Below, piece after piece: positions 42,392-50,168 of a stretch of 64,000 nt of DNA. The stretch covers positions 178,653 through 242,652 of the forward strand of contig NZ_JAXCHT010000003.1 of NCBI RefSeq assembly GCF_035984655.1. Reading direction: 5' to 3'. The DNA is from Actimicrobium sp035984655 (GTDB taxonomy: Bacteria; Pseudomonadota; Gammaproteobacteria; Burkholderiales; Burkholderiaceae_D). The position numbers were made by a program, and so were the translations under genes. Every line of letters begins with the position of its first letter. Within the stretch, counting starts at the first letter, position 1. The notes under the pieces are model-generated. The model saw nothing but the letters and a program-made list of their open reading frames with translations. It did no database searches and was not told the DNA's origin.

Positions 42392-43417
42392 TCACTGGTC
42401 GACTACCGCTGGCACCGGGGTGCGCAGCATGTCGAGCGTCACCAGTGCCTGGCGCGACAAGCCTTTGGTGCCGCCGGGCGACAGGTGGCCGGCTTCCAGC
42501 AGCAACACCACCTTGCTCAGATAATCGCCACTCGACAGGACGCGACCCATCGGCGACATCCCGGCAAGGTTGTATTTGCTGCCCTGCTCTTCGATCGCCG
42601 CCACGATGGCGGCGGGAAACTGCCATTCGCGCGCCACGCTGCAGGACAGTGCCCGCGACTGCTCCAGCAGCAAATTGCAAAAGCTGGCCGAACCCAGCGT
42701 GGTGTCGCTGCCGGCGATTTGCTCCATCACGCGCAATGACACGATGAGCCCGACCTGCTGGATCAACCCGGCCAGAAACGCCTCAAAGGGATTGACCCGC
42801 TCGTCCGCTGCCAGCAGGCGGTTGGCCATTGCGCAGCGTTCCGACTGGAGCCATAACCTCGGCGCGATCAGACGCGTGAAATACCCGGTCTTCAGATCGA
42901 TGATTGGCCTGAACGCAACGCTGCTGATCAACTGCCGCAGATTATCCTGCCCCAGCACCAGCACGGCATGTTCGACACTTGTAATCGATTGCCCCGGAAT
43001 GCTCATGCCGCAATTGGCGAGGCGGACCACCTCGGCCACCAGCACAACGTCATTGGATAATTTGCGCGCCAGTTCGGCGCCGGAAAAGTTCTCGGAGCGC
43101 AGGCTTTGCAGCAGTTCAGGAATCACGCCCGGCATGCGCCGCACCAGGTTGGCGCCGGCCTTTGGCGCCTTGACGATTTTTTCAAGCGCTGCCAACACCT
43201 GCCGTTCCAGCGGTGTGACAAAAATATCGGCATCGTCGCGCGCATCGAACAGCCAATGGGTGAAATCCGCGCTGACGTCGTTGCGGGCAACCCAGAAAAC
43301 CCCCAGCGCATCGGCCGCAGGAGCGTCGTCACGGGCAGCGACGCCCGCGTTTGGCGCAGCGGGTTGCAAGCGTCGCGCGGAAGAAGAAGAAAACAGACGG
43401 CGCAGCCAATCGACCAT
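42392..43417 (-). CDS. HDOD domain signalling protein
   Basis: 341-residue protein with a basic, Ser/Ala-rich N-terminus (RRLFSSSSARRL) and a C-terminal HDOD domain (about 105-310): PGVIPELLQSLRSENFSGAELARKLSNDVVLVAEVVRLANC and HAVLVLGQDNLRQL are the recognisable parts. HDOD is a relative of HD phosphohydrolases that usually lacks the metal-binding HD pair and serves as a regulatory module in c-di-GMP and chemosensory signalling. It is divergent from a DUF484-GGDEF gene, with a 265-bp shared control region, which suggests a common pathway. The output is unknown. Confidence 0.85.
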   Translation of the reverse strand: MVDWLRRLFSSSSARRLQPAAPNAGVAARDDAPAADALGVFWVARNDVSADFTHWLFDARDDADIFVTPLERQVLAALEKIVKAPKAGANLVRRMPGVIPELLQSLRSENFSGAELARKLSNDVVLVAEVVRLANCGMSIPGQSITSVEHAVLVLGQDNLRQLISSVAFRPIIDLKTGYFTRLIAPRLWLQSERCAMANRLLAADERVNPFEAFLAGLIQQVGLIVSLRVMEQIAGSDTTLGSASFCNLLLEQSRALSCSVAREWQFPAAIVAAIEEQGSKYNLAGMSPMGRVLSSGDYLSKVVLLLEAGHLSPGGTKGLSRQALVTLDMLRTPVPAVVDQ

Positions 43418-43543
43418 GAAGGGAACCTGTGTTTGAATTATTATGGACGCGATTTCCCTGCCAACGCCCGATCATACCTTTTCAACTTGCCGCAGCACAT
43501 CGAATTCGCTGGTGAATCCATCCGCCAGGGCGCAGCTGGGTCC

Positions 43544-43571
43544 GAATGATAATTCCATTCTCAAAGGAATG
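43544..43571. promoter_or_regulatory. Triple GAATG/CATTC half-sites in the HDOD / GGDEF intergenic region
   Basis: Three copies of one pentamer in alternating orientation: GAATG (43544-43548), CATTC (43556-43560) and GAATG (43567-43571), spaced 12 and 11 bp apart (about one helical turn). The first two flank ATAATT and look faintly like a Fur box (TGATAAT...ATTCTCA) but with the wrong spacing. It could be an operator for the divergent pair at 43417 and 43683. A small hairpin TAGAC-TTCTC-GTCTA is also present near 43600. Confidence 0.3.
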
Positions 43572-43682
43572 TTGCCGCAGGGGATAGCACAAGGTAGACT
43601 TCTCGTCTATTGATCTTGCCTGAATGACCACGCGGCCGCGCGTTCGCAACCCCTTTTTGCTGCCTGAACGGAGTTTCCCCGG

Positions 43683-44789
43683 ATGTCGAATAAGCTGGTC
43701 GCCGAAAATGTGCAGTTGCGTGACAGACTGGTTGGCTTGCTGGCAGAAGCGCAGCGCAACCAGCAGATCATGCGCCGACACCAGGCGTTCGACTTGAAAT
43801 TCATTGGCGCAAGCGGTCTGCGCGATTTGATCGAGAGTATTTTCGACACCCTCTCCGAATCCTCCCAACTTGATGTTGTGACGCTATGCCTGATCGATGG
43901 CGAATACGATATCCGCCGCATCATGGCCGACCTTGCACTGGATCCGGCCGAGTTTCAGAATCTGCTGTTCATTGACCGCGAGGGCGAGCTGGGCGCGCTG
44001 TTGCCACGCCTGAAGAGTCCGGTGCTCGGACGTTTTAACGCCACCCTGCATGCGGCCATCTTTCCAGCGCAGGTTCTGACGCCATCCAGCGTCGCGGTGG
44101 TGCCGTTGATGCGCCATGGCGCGCTGATTGGCTGCCTCAGCCTCGGCAGCCTGCATGACAGCCGCTTCGCCGGCGGCATGGCGACCGACTTCATCGAACA
44201 CCTCGGCTCGATCATTGCCATCTGCCTCGAAAATGTCATCAACAACGAGCGCCTCAAGCGCATCGGCCTGACCGATTCGCTGACCGGCGTGAATAACCGC
44301 CGCTATCTGGAACGCCGCCTGCTGGAAGAGATCGGCCGCACCCGTCGCCACGAATGTTCGTTGTCGTGCATGTATATCGATATCGATTATTTCAAGAAGA
44401 TCAATGACAGCGTGGGCCATCAGGGTGGTGATGAGGTGCTGCAGGAAGTGGCGAAACGGATCAAGACGGAACTGCGCCTGAGCGATGCGCTGGGACGCTT
44501 TGGCGGCGAAGAATTTGTCGTCCTGCTCATCGATGCCCAGTTGCCGCATGCACTGGTGGTGGCAGAACGCATTCGCAACGGCATTGCGCAACTGCCGGTA
44601 GTGTTGACCTGCGCTGAACCGGTGACGGTCACGGTGTCGATCGGGGTGACCGAGCTCGGCCCGGGAGATCGCATGCAATCGATCGAGAAGATTGCCCAGC
44701 AGCTGATCGCCCGGGCGGATGCTGCACTGTATGAAGCCAAGGAAAACGGCCGGAACCAGGTGGTCGCGGCCCGGATTGCAAAAAACTAG
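43683..44789 (+). CDS. Diguanylate cyclase with DUF484/GAF-like sensor
   Basis: 368-residue soluble cyclic-di-GMP synthase. The N-terminal part (about 1-185) matches the DUF484 type: a coiled start (NKLVAENVQLRDRLVGLLAEA), then a GAF-like sensor (AVVPLMRHGALIGCLSLGS, RFAGGMATDFIEHLGSIIAI). The GGDEF domain follows: TDSLTGVNNRRYLERR, DIDYFKKINDSVGH and active site RFGGEEF. The I-site RLSD lies five residues before GGEEF, so feedback inhibition is expected. No membrane segments are present, so the signal is intracellular. It is divergent from the HDOD gene. The stop overlaps the convergent ferredoxin gene by four bases. Confidence 0.9.
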   Translation: MSNKLVAENVQLRDRLVGLLAEAQRNQQIMRRHQAFDLKFIGASGLRDLIESIFDTLSESSQLDVVTLCLIDGEYDIRRIMADLALDPAEFQNLLFIDREGELGALLPRLKSPVLGRFNATLHAAIFPAQVLTPSSVAVVPLMRHGALIGCLSLGSLHDSRFAGGMATDFIEHLGSIIAICLENVINNERLKRIGLTDSLTGVNNRRYLERRLLEEIGRTRRHECSLSCMYIDIDYFKKINDSVGHQGGDEVLQEVAKRIKTELRLSDALGRFGGEEFVVLLIDAQLPHALVVAERIRNGIAQLPVVLTCAEPVTVTVSIGVTELGPGDRMQSIEKIAQQLIARADAALYEAKENGRNQVVAARIAKN

Positions 44790-45046
44790 GCGGTCGCCTT
44801 GACGCGCTGCAGGCGATCGAACTTCAGCAGTAGCTCGTCCTTGCTTTCGCGCCAGGCCGGATCAAACGGAATGCAGCTGACGGGGCAGACTTGCTGGCAC
44901 TGCGGCTCGTTGTAATGCCCGACGCACTCGGTGCATTTGTTCGGATCGATCTGATAAATTTCCGGCCCCATCGAAATGGCGTCGTTCGGGCACTCGGGCT
45001 CGCACACGTCGCAATTGATGCAGTCGTCGGTAATCAGCAATGCCAT
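44786..45046 (-). CDS. 2[4Fe-4S] ferredoxin (YfhL family)
   Basis: 86-residue electron carrier with two cluster motifs: C-x2-C-x2-C... in CINCDVCEPECP and the longer-spaced second set in CTECVGHYNEPQCQQVCPVSC. The insertion between the second and third Cys of the second motif (VGHYNEPQ) and the C-terminal helix (WRESKDELLLKFDRLQ) are typical of the Alvin/YfhL ferredoxins, which have very low-potential clusters. It closes the rsmD-coaD-ferredoxin operon; the order coaD-ferredoxin is common in betaproteobacteria and in pseudomonads. Confidence 0.94.
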   Translation of the reverse strand: MALLITDDCINCDVCEPECPNDAISMGPEIYQIDPNKCTECVGHYNEPQCQQVCPVSCIPFDPAWRESKDELLLKFDRLQRVKATA

Positions 45047-45068
45047 GACAGATTCGCTTTATGTGTGC

Positions 45069-45557
45069 TTATTCAATGCCCGCGGCGATCTTTTCCTTCA
45101 GCCATTTTTCAACGGACGGGAAAACGAATTTGGACACATCACCGCCCAGAATCGCAATCTCGCGCACGATGGTGCCGGAGATGAACTGGTATTGATCGGA
45201 GGGGGTCAGAAACAGGGTTTCGACTTCCGGCAGCAGATACCGGTTCATGCCGGCCATCTGGAATTCGTACTCGAAATCCGATACGGCGCGCAAACCACGC
45301 ACAATCACGCGGGCATCGTGGCGACGCACAAAATCCTTGAGCAGGCCGGAGAAACTCTCGACCACAACATTGGGGTAATGGCCCAACACTTCGTTGGCGA
45401 TCGTGAGCCGTTCGTCGAGGCTGAAAAAAGGCCGTTTGTTCTTGCTGTCAGCCACGCCGACAATGAGCTTGCCGAACAAACCCGACGCGCGTCGCACCAG
45501 ATCTTCATGGCCACGCGTGAGTGGATCGAAAGTACCTGGATATATCGCTGTGACCAT
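45069..45557 (-). CDS. coaD: Pantetheine-phosphate adenylyltransferase
   Basis: Fourth step of coenzyme A synthesis: 4'-phosphopantetheine + ATP to dephospho-CoA. 162 residues, typical length. Motifs: AIYPGTFDPLTRGHEDLVRRA with the T/HxGH nucleotidyl-transferase site, VRGLRAVSDFEYEFQMAGMNR and the C-terminal QFISGTIVREIA. The ATG at 45557 has a good AGGGAG upstream, so the longer ORF to 45680 (overlap with rsmD) was rejected. It lies 34 bp downstream of rsmD, a conserved pair. Confidence 0.97.
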   Translation of the reverse strand: MVTAIYPGTFDPLTRGHEDLVRRASGLFGKLIVGVADSKNKRPFFSLDERLTIANEVLGHYPNVVVESFSGLLKDFVRRHDARVIVRGLRAVSDFEYEFQMAGMNRYLLPEVETLFLTPSDQYQFISGTIVREIAILGGDVSKFVFPSVEKWLKEKIAAGIE

Positions 45558-45591
45558 CGTCGCTCCCTGGAGTGTCACTGAAGAATGCGCA

Positions 45592-46254
45592 TTATGCCTG
45601 AATTTGTGCTGGCTTCTGGCGCTGCAGCAAATGGAAGAACACCATTCCGGCGTGGTCGGCCCGCACCACTTCCCAACCACTCAGCCATTCGGGAAGATTG
45701 GCGTTGTCGAATTCCTGTTCGGATTCAAGATACACAATCCCGCGCTCGGCCAGCAAGTCGGCGCACAAGGGCAGCATGGTGGGCAACAAATTGGCCTGGT
45801 ACGGCGGGTCAAGAAAAATCAGCTGGAAGCGATCGGCCGGACCTGCCAGGCGGCGCTGCAAGCCCTGCGCCATGGTGCGCGCGTCGCCGCGCAAGATGCT
45901 GACGCCGTCGGCCTTGAGCTTGTCCTTGATCGCCGTCAATTGCGCCACGACACCCTGGTTTTCTTCGACCAGCACCACCCGCGCGGCGCCGCGACTGGCG
46001 GCCTCGAAGCCAAGTGCACCGGTCCCGGCAAACAGGTCGAGGCAGGCCACGCCAGCCCAGTGCCCGTCGATCAGATGCGTGAGCCAGTTAAACACCGTCT
46101 CGCGTACGCGGTCCGGGGTCGGCCGCAAACCGGTGACATCCAGCACCGGCAGCGGTGTGCGTTTCCAGTCGCCGCCGATGATGCGCACCTGATGCGTCAA
46201 CGCCGGCCGGGGGCGCGGCTTTGGTGCGGGCTTGGAAGTCTGTTGTTTGGCCAT
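45592..46254 (-). CDS. rsmD: 16S rRNA (guanine(966)-N(2))-methyltransferase
   Basis: Methylates G966 of 16S rRNA in the assembled 30S subunit. 220 residues: a basic Lys/Pro-rich N-terminus, then RIIGGDWKRTPLPV, RPTPDRVRETVFNWL, the SAM site LDLFAGTGALGFEAASRGA and the catalytic LDPPYQ. Normal length with a slightly extended N-terminus. It is divergent from ftsY with 190 bp between them, the order rsmD / ftsY being shared with many proteobacteria. Confidence 0.96.
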   Translation of the reverse strand: MAKQQTSKPAPKPRPRPALTHQVRIIGGDWKRTPLPVLDVTGLRPTPDRVRETVFNWLTHLIDGHWAGVACLDLFAGTGALGFEAASRGAARVVLVEENQGVVAQLTAIKDKLKADGVSILRGDARTMAQGLQRRLAGPADRFQLIFLDPPYQANLLPTMLPLCADLLAERGIVYLESEQEFDNANLPEWLSGWEVVRADHAGMVFFHLLQRQKPAQIQA

Positions 46255-46444
46255 TGAGGATTCCCGATTTTAATGAAGGCAAGGTAGCGCGCCAGCCGCG
46301 CTGGCTGCGGACCCGGAGTATAGCGAGTTTACTGCCGCGATCTTGTACCCGGCGTCGCTTTCCGGTTGGCGCGACCTGATAGAATGCAGTCTGATTTTCC
46401 CCTGCATTCGCAGCCTTCTCGAAGCGCCTTTTACCCCATTGCCG

Positions 46445-47446
46445 ATGTTCAGCTTCTTCAAGAAAAAACTGCAACCCGATTCCGTTCCCGCGCCACAGCC
46501 GGTCGCAGAGGTCGCCATTGAGGCGGCGGCGACGGAAAAACGCTCCTGGATTACGCGCCTGAAGGTAGGTCTGTCAAAGACCTCCTCGAATCTGACGACC
46601 TTGTTCATCGGCGCGCGCATCGATGACAATCTGTACGAGGAACTCGAAGCCGCCCTGCTGATGTCCGATGCCGGTGTTGAAGCAACCCAGTTCCTGCTCG
46701 ACGCACTCAAGCGCCGCGTCAAGGACCACAAGCTCACCGAGGCCGCGCAGGTCAAGTCGGCGTTGCGCACCCTGCTGATCGATCTGCTCAAGCCCTTGCA
46801 AAAGCCGCTCGAACTGGGTCGACATCAGCCGCTGGTGATGATGATTACCGGCGTCAACGGCGCCGGCAAGACCACCACCATCGGCAAGCTTGCCAAGCAC
46901 CTGCAATCGCACCACCAATCGGTATTGCTGGCGGCCGGCGACACGTTCCGCGCTGCAGCGCGCGAGCAACTGACCATCTGGGGCGAGCGCAACAACGTGT
47001 CGGTCATCGCGCAGGAATCCGGCGACCCGGCAGCGGTGGCCTTCGACGCGGTCCATTCCGCCACCGCCAGGCAGATCAATGTCGTGATGGTCGATACGGC
47101 CGGCCGCTTGCCCACCCAATTGCATCTGATGGAAGAGCTCAAGAAGATCAAGCGCGTGGTGGCCAAGGCGATGGACAGCGCGCCGCATGAAATCCTGCTG
47201 GTTATTGATGGCAACACCGGGCAAAACGCATTGACCCAGGTGAAGGCCTTTGACGATGCGCTCGGCTTGACCGGGCTGGTGGTGACAAAGCTGGACGGCA
47301 CCGCCAAGGGTGGCGTGCTGGCGGCGATTGCACGCAACCGGCCGATTCCGGTGTATTTCATTGGTGTGGGCGAGCAGATCGAAGATTTGCAGCCGTTCGA
47401 TGCCGACGAATTCGTCACTGCCCTGCTGGGCGAGGCCACCGAATGA
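46445..47446 (+). CDS. ftsY: Signal recognition particle receptor FtsY
   Basis: SRP-receptor GTPase that docks ribosome-nascent chains at the membrane. 333 residues: a short A domain (MFSFFKKKLQPDSVP, with only a brief acidic part, unlike the long A domain of E. coli), the N domain (about 35-115) and the G domain with TGVNGAGKTTTIGKLA, DTAGRLPTQ, TKLDGTAKGG and the closing GVGEQIEDLQPFD. The ATG at 46445 was chosen because the first residues match the family; there is no obvious Shine-Dalgarno. ftsE follows after 10 bp, and ftsY-ftsE-ftsX form one operon. Confidence 0.97.
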   Translation: MFSFFKKKLQPDSVPAPQPVAEVAIEAAATEKRSWITRLKVGLSKTSSNLTTLFIGARIDDNLYEELEAALLMSDAGVEATQFLLDALKRRVKDHKLTEAAQVKSALRTLLIDLLKPLQKPLELGRHQPLVMMITGVNGAGKTTTIGKLAKHLQSHHQSVLLAAGDTFRAAAREQLTIWGERNNVSVIAQESGDPAAVAFDAVHSATARQINVVMVDTAGRLPTQLHLMEELKKIKRVVAKAMDSAPHEILLVIDGNTGQNALTQVKAFDDALGLTGLVVTKLDGTAKGGVLAAIARNRPIPVYFIGVGEQIEDLQPFDADEFVTALLGEATE

Positions 47447-47456
47447 GCACCTGCGG

Positions 47457-48131
47457 ATGATCGAATTTGCACAGGTCTCGAAACGCTATTCGCGCGAGGC
47501 GCTGGCGTTGTCAGGCGTTTCGCTGGACATTGCGCGCGGCGAAATGGTCTTCTTGGCCGGCCCCTCGGGTGCCGGCAAATCAACGTTGCTGAAACTGATT
47601 GCCGCCATCGAGCGCCCGACCCGCGGCACCGTGCGCGTCAACGGCCAGGATGTCGGCAGCCTGAACCGCAGCGGCTTGCCCTACCTGCGGCGCAATCTCG
47701 GCCTGATCCTGCAGCAACAGCGTTTGCTGGCCGACCGGCCGGTGCTGGCCAACGTCATGTTGCCAATGTTGGTCTGCGGCGAATCGAAAGCGGATGCCGA
47801 ACGGCGCGCGCGCGCCGCCCTTGATCGGGTGGGACTGCTCGACAAGGCCGGCCATGCGCCGCTGTCGCTGTCAGGCGGTGAGCAACAGCGCGTTGCGATT
47901 GCCCGTGCGATCGTCAATCGGCCGCAAATCATCCTTGCCGACGAGCCCAGCGCCAACCTGGATCGCGACAGTGCCCTGCTGGTGCTGGAAGCCTTGCAAT
48001 CATTCCACGCATCCGGCGTGACCTGCGTCATCTCGACGCATGACGAAAACCTGCTGGGCGGCGCCGGACGCGTCATTTATCTGGAGCATGGACAAGTGGT
48101 CGACCATTGGCCGGCACGGAGCGTCGCATGA
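47457..48131 (+). CDS. ftsE: Cell division ATP-binding protein FtsE
   Basis: 224-residue ABC ATPase that, with FtsX, activates periplasmic cell-wall hydrolases at the septum. Walker A GPSGAGKST, Q-loop LGLILQQQRLL, signature LSGGEQQRVAIARA and Walker B IILADEPSANLD are intact, and the H-loop is ISTHD. The start ATG lies 10 bp after ftsY; the stop overlaps the ftsX start (ATGA), as expected for a fixed-ratio complex. Confidence 0.96.
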   Translation: MIEFAQVSKRYSREALALSGVSLDIARGEMVFLAGPSGAGKSTLLKLIAAIERPTRGTVRVNGQDVGSLNRSGLPYLRRNLGLILQQQRLLADRPVLANVMLPMLVCGESKADAERRARAALDRVGLLDKAGHAPLSLSGGEQQRVAIARAIVNRPQIILADEPSANLDRDSALLVLEALQSFHASGVTCVISTHDENLLGGAGRVIYLEHGQVVDHWPARSVA

Positions 48132-49057
48132 AGGTCTGGCTGCGGCATCACCGCTTCGCCCTGCGCCAGGCACTGCGCAACGTTGCCAATGCGCGCGGCA
48201 GCTTCCTGCTCAACGCGGTCGTCATCGCGATCGCGTTCGCACTGCCCCTGACCGGGCTGACGATTCTCGAAAACCTGCGACCGCTGTCCGGACAGCTCGA
48301 CGTCGAACCGGAGATCAGTCTCTTTCTGGAAATGGGGACGCCGCGCGAACAGGCGCTGGCACTCAGGTCGGAGATCAAGGGAGTTTTGCAGGACGGCAAG
48401 CGGCCTGCAAAAATCGAATTCCTGCCGCGTGAAAAAGCGCTGGAGCTGCTCAAGCAGAAGTCCGGGCTGTCGGAAGCGCTGGCGATCCTGGAGACCAACC
48501 CGTTGCCGGATGGTTATCTGATCAAGTTGCCGCCGTTTGAAGATGCCGCGTCGGCAGCCGGCGTTGACGCGCTTGCGCTGCGCTTGCGTGATCTTGGCGG
48601 CGTCGATCACGTCGAAATCGACTCGATCTGGATCAAGCGCCTGGCAGCGCTGGTGCATTTGCTGGATGTGGCATTGCTGATCCTGGCGGTCACGCTGGGA
48701 GTCGTGGTGGTAACCGTCGTGTTCAACACCGTCCGATTGCAAGTGCTCACGCAACGCGAAGAAATCGCCGTGTCGCGCCTGGTAGGTGCGACCGATCTGT
48801 TCATTTATCGTCCGTTTTATTATTCGGGCGCGTTGCTCGGGCTGTGTGCGGCTGCGCTGGCCGCAGGCATGGTGGCATTGATGCTGCATCCGCTCAATAC
48901 GGCACTGGCCGCCTTCGCGCATTTGTATGCGTCCGAATTCGCGCTAAGGCCACTCGGACTGGTCGACACAGGTCTGCTGCTTGGCCTGGGCGCAATCCTC
49001 GGCTTTAGCGGCGCGGTGCTGTCGGTAACGCGACAATTATTCTCTCCAGAGCTGTGA
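48128..49057 (+). CDS. ftsX: Cell division protein FtsX
   Basis: 309-residue membrane partner of FtsE. Layout: a cytoplasmic start, TM1 (about 25-45, SFLLNAVVIAIAFALPL), the periplasmic loop (about 50-170; contains LFLEMGTPREQALAL and EFLPREKALELL), then three membrane helices (about 175-205, 220-250 and 270-300) that form the permease-like domain, with REEIAVSRLVGAT as the coupling loop. It couples ATP hydrolysis to periplasmic amidase activation through EnvC-type factors. It ends the ftsYEX operon; rpoH follows after 164 bp that contain a CIRCE element. Confidence 0.95.
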   Translation: MKVWLRHHRFALRQALRNVANARGSFLLNAVVIAIAFALPLTGLTILENLRPLSGQLDVEPEISLFLEMGTPREQALALRSEIKGVLQDGKRPAKIEFLPREKALELLKQKSGLSEALAILETNPLPDGYLIKLPPFEDAASAAGVDALALRLRDLGGVDHVEIDSIWIKRLAALVHLLDVALLILAVTLGVVVVTVVFNTVRLQVLTQREEIAVSRLVGATDLFIYRPFYYSGALLGLCAAALAAGMVALMLHPLNTALAAFAHLYASEFALRPLGLVDTGLLLGLGAILGFSGAVLSVTRQLFSPEL

Positions 49058-49107
49058 AATCGGCCTTTTGGGTGTGCTCACGTACATAGCCAAGCGCTAT
49101 ACGGAAC

Positions 49108-49148
49108 TACAATAAAGGCGATTAGCACTCAATTAGCGAGAGTGCTAA
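49108..49148 (+). promoter_or_regulatory. CIRCE operator (HrcA site) with -10 element before rpoH
   Basis: TTAGCACTC (49122-49130), nine spacer bases AATTAGCGA, GAGTGCTAA (49140-49148): a perfect match to the CIRCE consensus TTAGCACTC-N9-GAGTGCTAA bound by the heat-shock repressor HrcA. A -10-like TACAAT lies at 49108-49113, so the operator would cover the first transcribed bases. No good -35 is seen. The site sits 74 bp before the rpoH start. Confidence 0.92.
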
Positions 49149-49221
49149 TATGTGCCCCAACGACTGGTTCGTCGCATCCATTTTCCGACCGGTCCCCCTG
49201 ATGAGACATCAAGGAGAAAGA

Positions 49222-50118
49222 ATGAAAGCACCTGCTACAGGAGCCGCCCTGGTCGCACCGGGCAATGCAATGGTTCTTGGATTTACCGGCACCCTTGGCA
49301 ACATCGATTCCTATATTTCGGCGGTCAATCGCCTGCCCATGCTCACGCATGAGGAAGAAATCTCCCTGGCCCGCCGACTGCAGGAACATAACGACCTCAG
49401 CGCCGCACAGGGACTGGTGTTGTCGCATCTGCGCCTGGTCGTGTCGATTGCACGCGGCTACCTCGGCTATGGCTTGCCGCATGCGGATCTGATCCAGGAA
49501 GGCAATATTGGCCTGATGAAGGCCGTCAAGCGCTTTGATCCGGATCAGGGCGTGCGTCTGGTTTCGTATGCGATGCACTGGATCAAGGCCGAGATGCATG
49601 AGTACATCCTGAAAAACTGGCGCCTGGTGAAGGTTGCAACGACCAAGTCGCAGCGCAAATTGTTCTTTAATTTGCGCAGTCACAAGGTTGGGCTGGATTC
49701 GATGACGCCGGCGCAGGTCGACGCGCTCGCCGAGACCCTGAAAGTCAAGCGCGAAGAAGTCATCGAGATGGAAACCCGCTTGTCTGGTCGTGATATTGCC
49801 CTTGAGGCACGGACCGATGACGAGGATGACAAGTTTGCACCTATTGCGTATCTGTCTTCGGACCGCAACGAGCCGACCAACGTCCTCGAAGCGCAGCAAT
49901 ATGATCGCTTGCAGAGCGAAGGGCTGGAAATGGCCTTGAGCAAACTGGATGCACGTTCACGCCATATCGTGGAGTCGCGCTGGCTGGCCAATGATGATGG
50001 CTCTGGTGCGACCCTGCATGAACTGGCCAAGGAGTACGGCGTGTCGGCCGAGCGCATCCGCCAGATCGAGGCGGTGGCGTTGAAGAAGATGAAAGGTGCA
50101 CTGGTGTCGTTCGCGTAA
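49222..50118 (+). CDS. rpoH: RNA polymerase heat-shock sigma factor RpoH (sigma-32)
   Basis: Directs transcription of chaperone and protease genes. 298 residues with region 2 (SAAQGLVLSHLRLVVSIARGYLGYGLPHADLIQEGNIGLMKAVKRFDPDQGVRLVSYAMHWIKAEM), the RpoH box QRKLFFNLR, and region 4 helix-turn-helix (LHELAKEYGVSAERIRQIE). Start: ATG 49222, preceded by AAGGAGA at a good distance. In-frame ATGs also occur at 49150 (inside the tail of the CIRCE element) and 49201, without Shine-Dalgarno. Regulation by HrcA is implied by the CIRCE site; FtsH/DnaK control of sigma-32 is known from other proteobacteria. It follows ftsX, as in E. coli. Confidence 0.97.
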   Translation: MKAPATGAALVAPGNAMVLGFTGTLGNIDSYISAVNRLPMLTHEEEISLARRLQEHNDLSAAQGLVLSHLRLVVSIARGYLGYGLPHADLIQEGNIGLMKAVKRFDPDQGVRLVSYAMHWIKAEMHEYILKNWRLVKVATTKSQRKLFFNLRSHKVGLDSMTPAQVDALAETLKVKREEVIEMETRLSGRDIALEARTDDEDDKFAPIAYLSSDRNEPTNVLEAQQYDRLQSEGLEMALSKLDARSRHIVESRWLANDDGSGATLHELAKEYGVSAERIRQIEAVALKKMKGALVSFA

Positions 50119-50131
50119 CGACCCCGGTTGC

Positions 50132-50168
50132 AAAAAAGGGCGCTCCGTTTATCGAGCGCCCTTTTTTT
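50132..50168. terminator. Bidirectional terminator between rpoH and sco
   Basis: GGGCGCTC (50138-50145) pairs with GAGCGCCC (50154-50161), flanked by A6 on the left and T7 on the right, so it works for rpoH (plus) and for the convergent SCO gene (minus). Confidence 0.88.

Noticed and set aside
43547..43563. Possible Fur box (TGATAAT...ATTCTCA) before the DUF484-GGDEF gene
   Set aside because: The spacer between the half-sites is 3 bp instead of 1, and no iron gene is nearby; described as generic half-sites instead.
49150..49221. Start of RpoH at 49150
   Set aside because: No ribosome-binding site and it lies at the edge of the CIRCE element; ATG 49222 follows AAGGAGA and gives normal RpoH length. 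Kept only as a finding.
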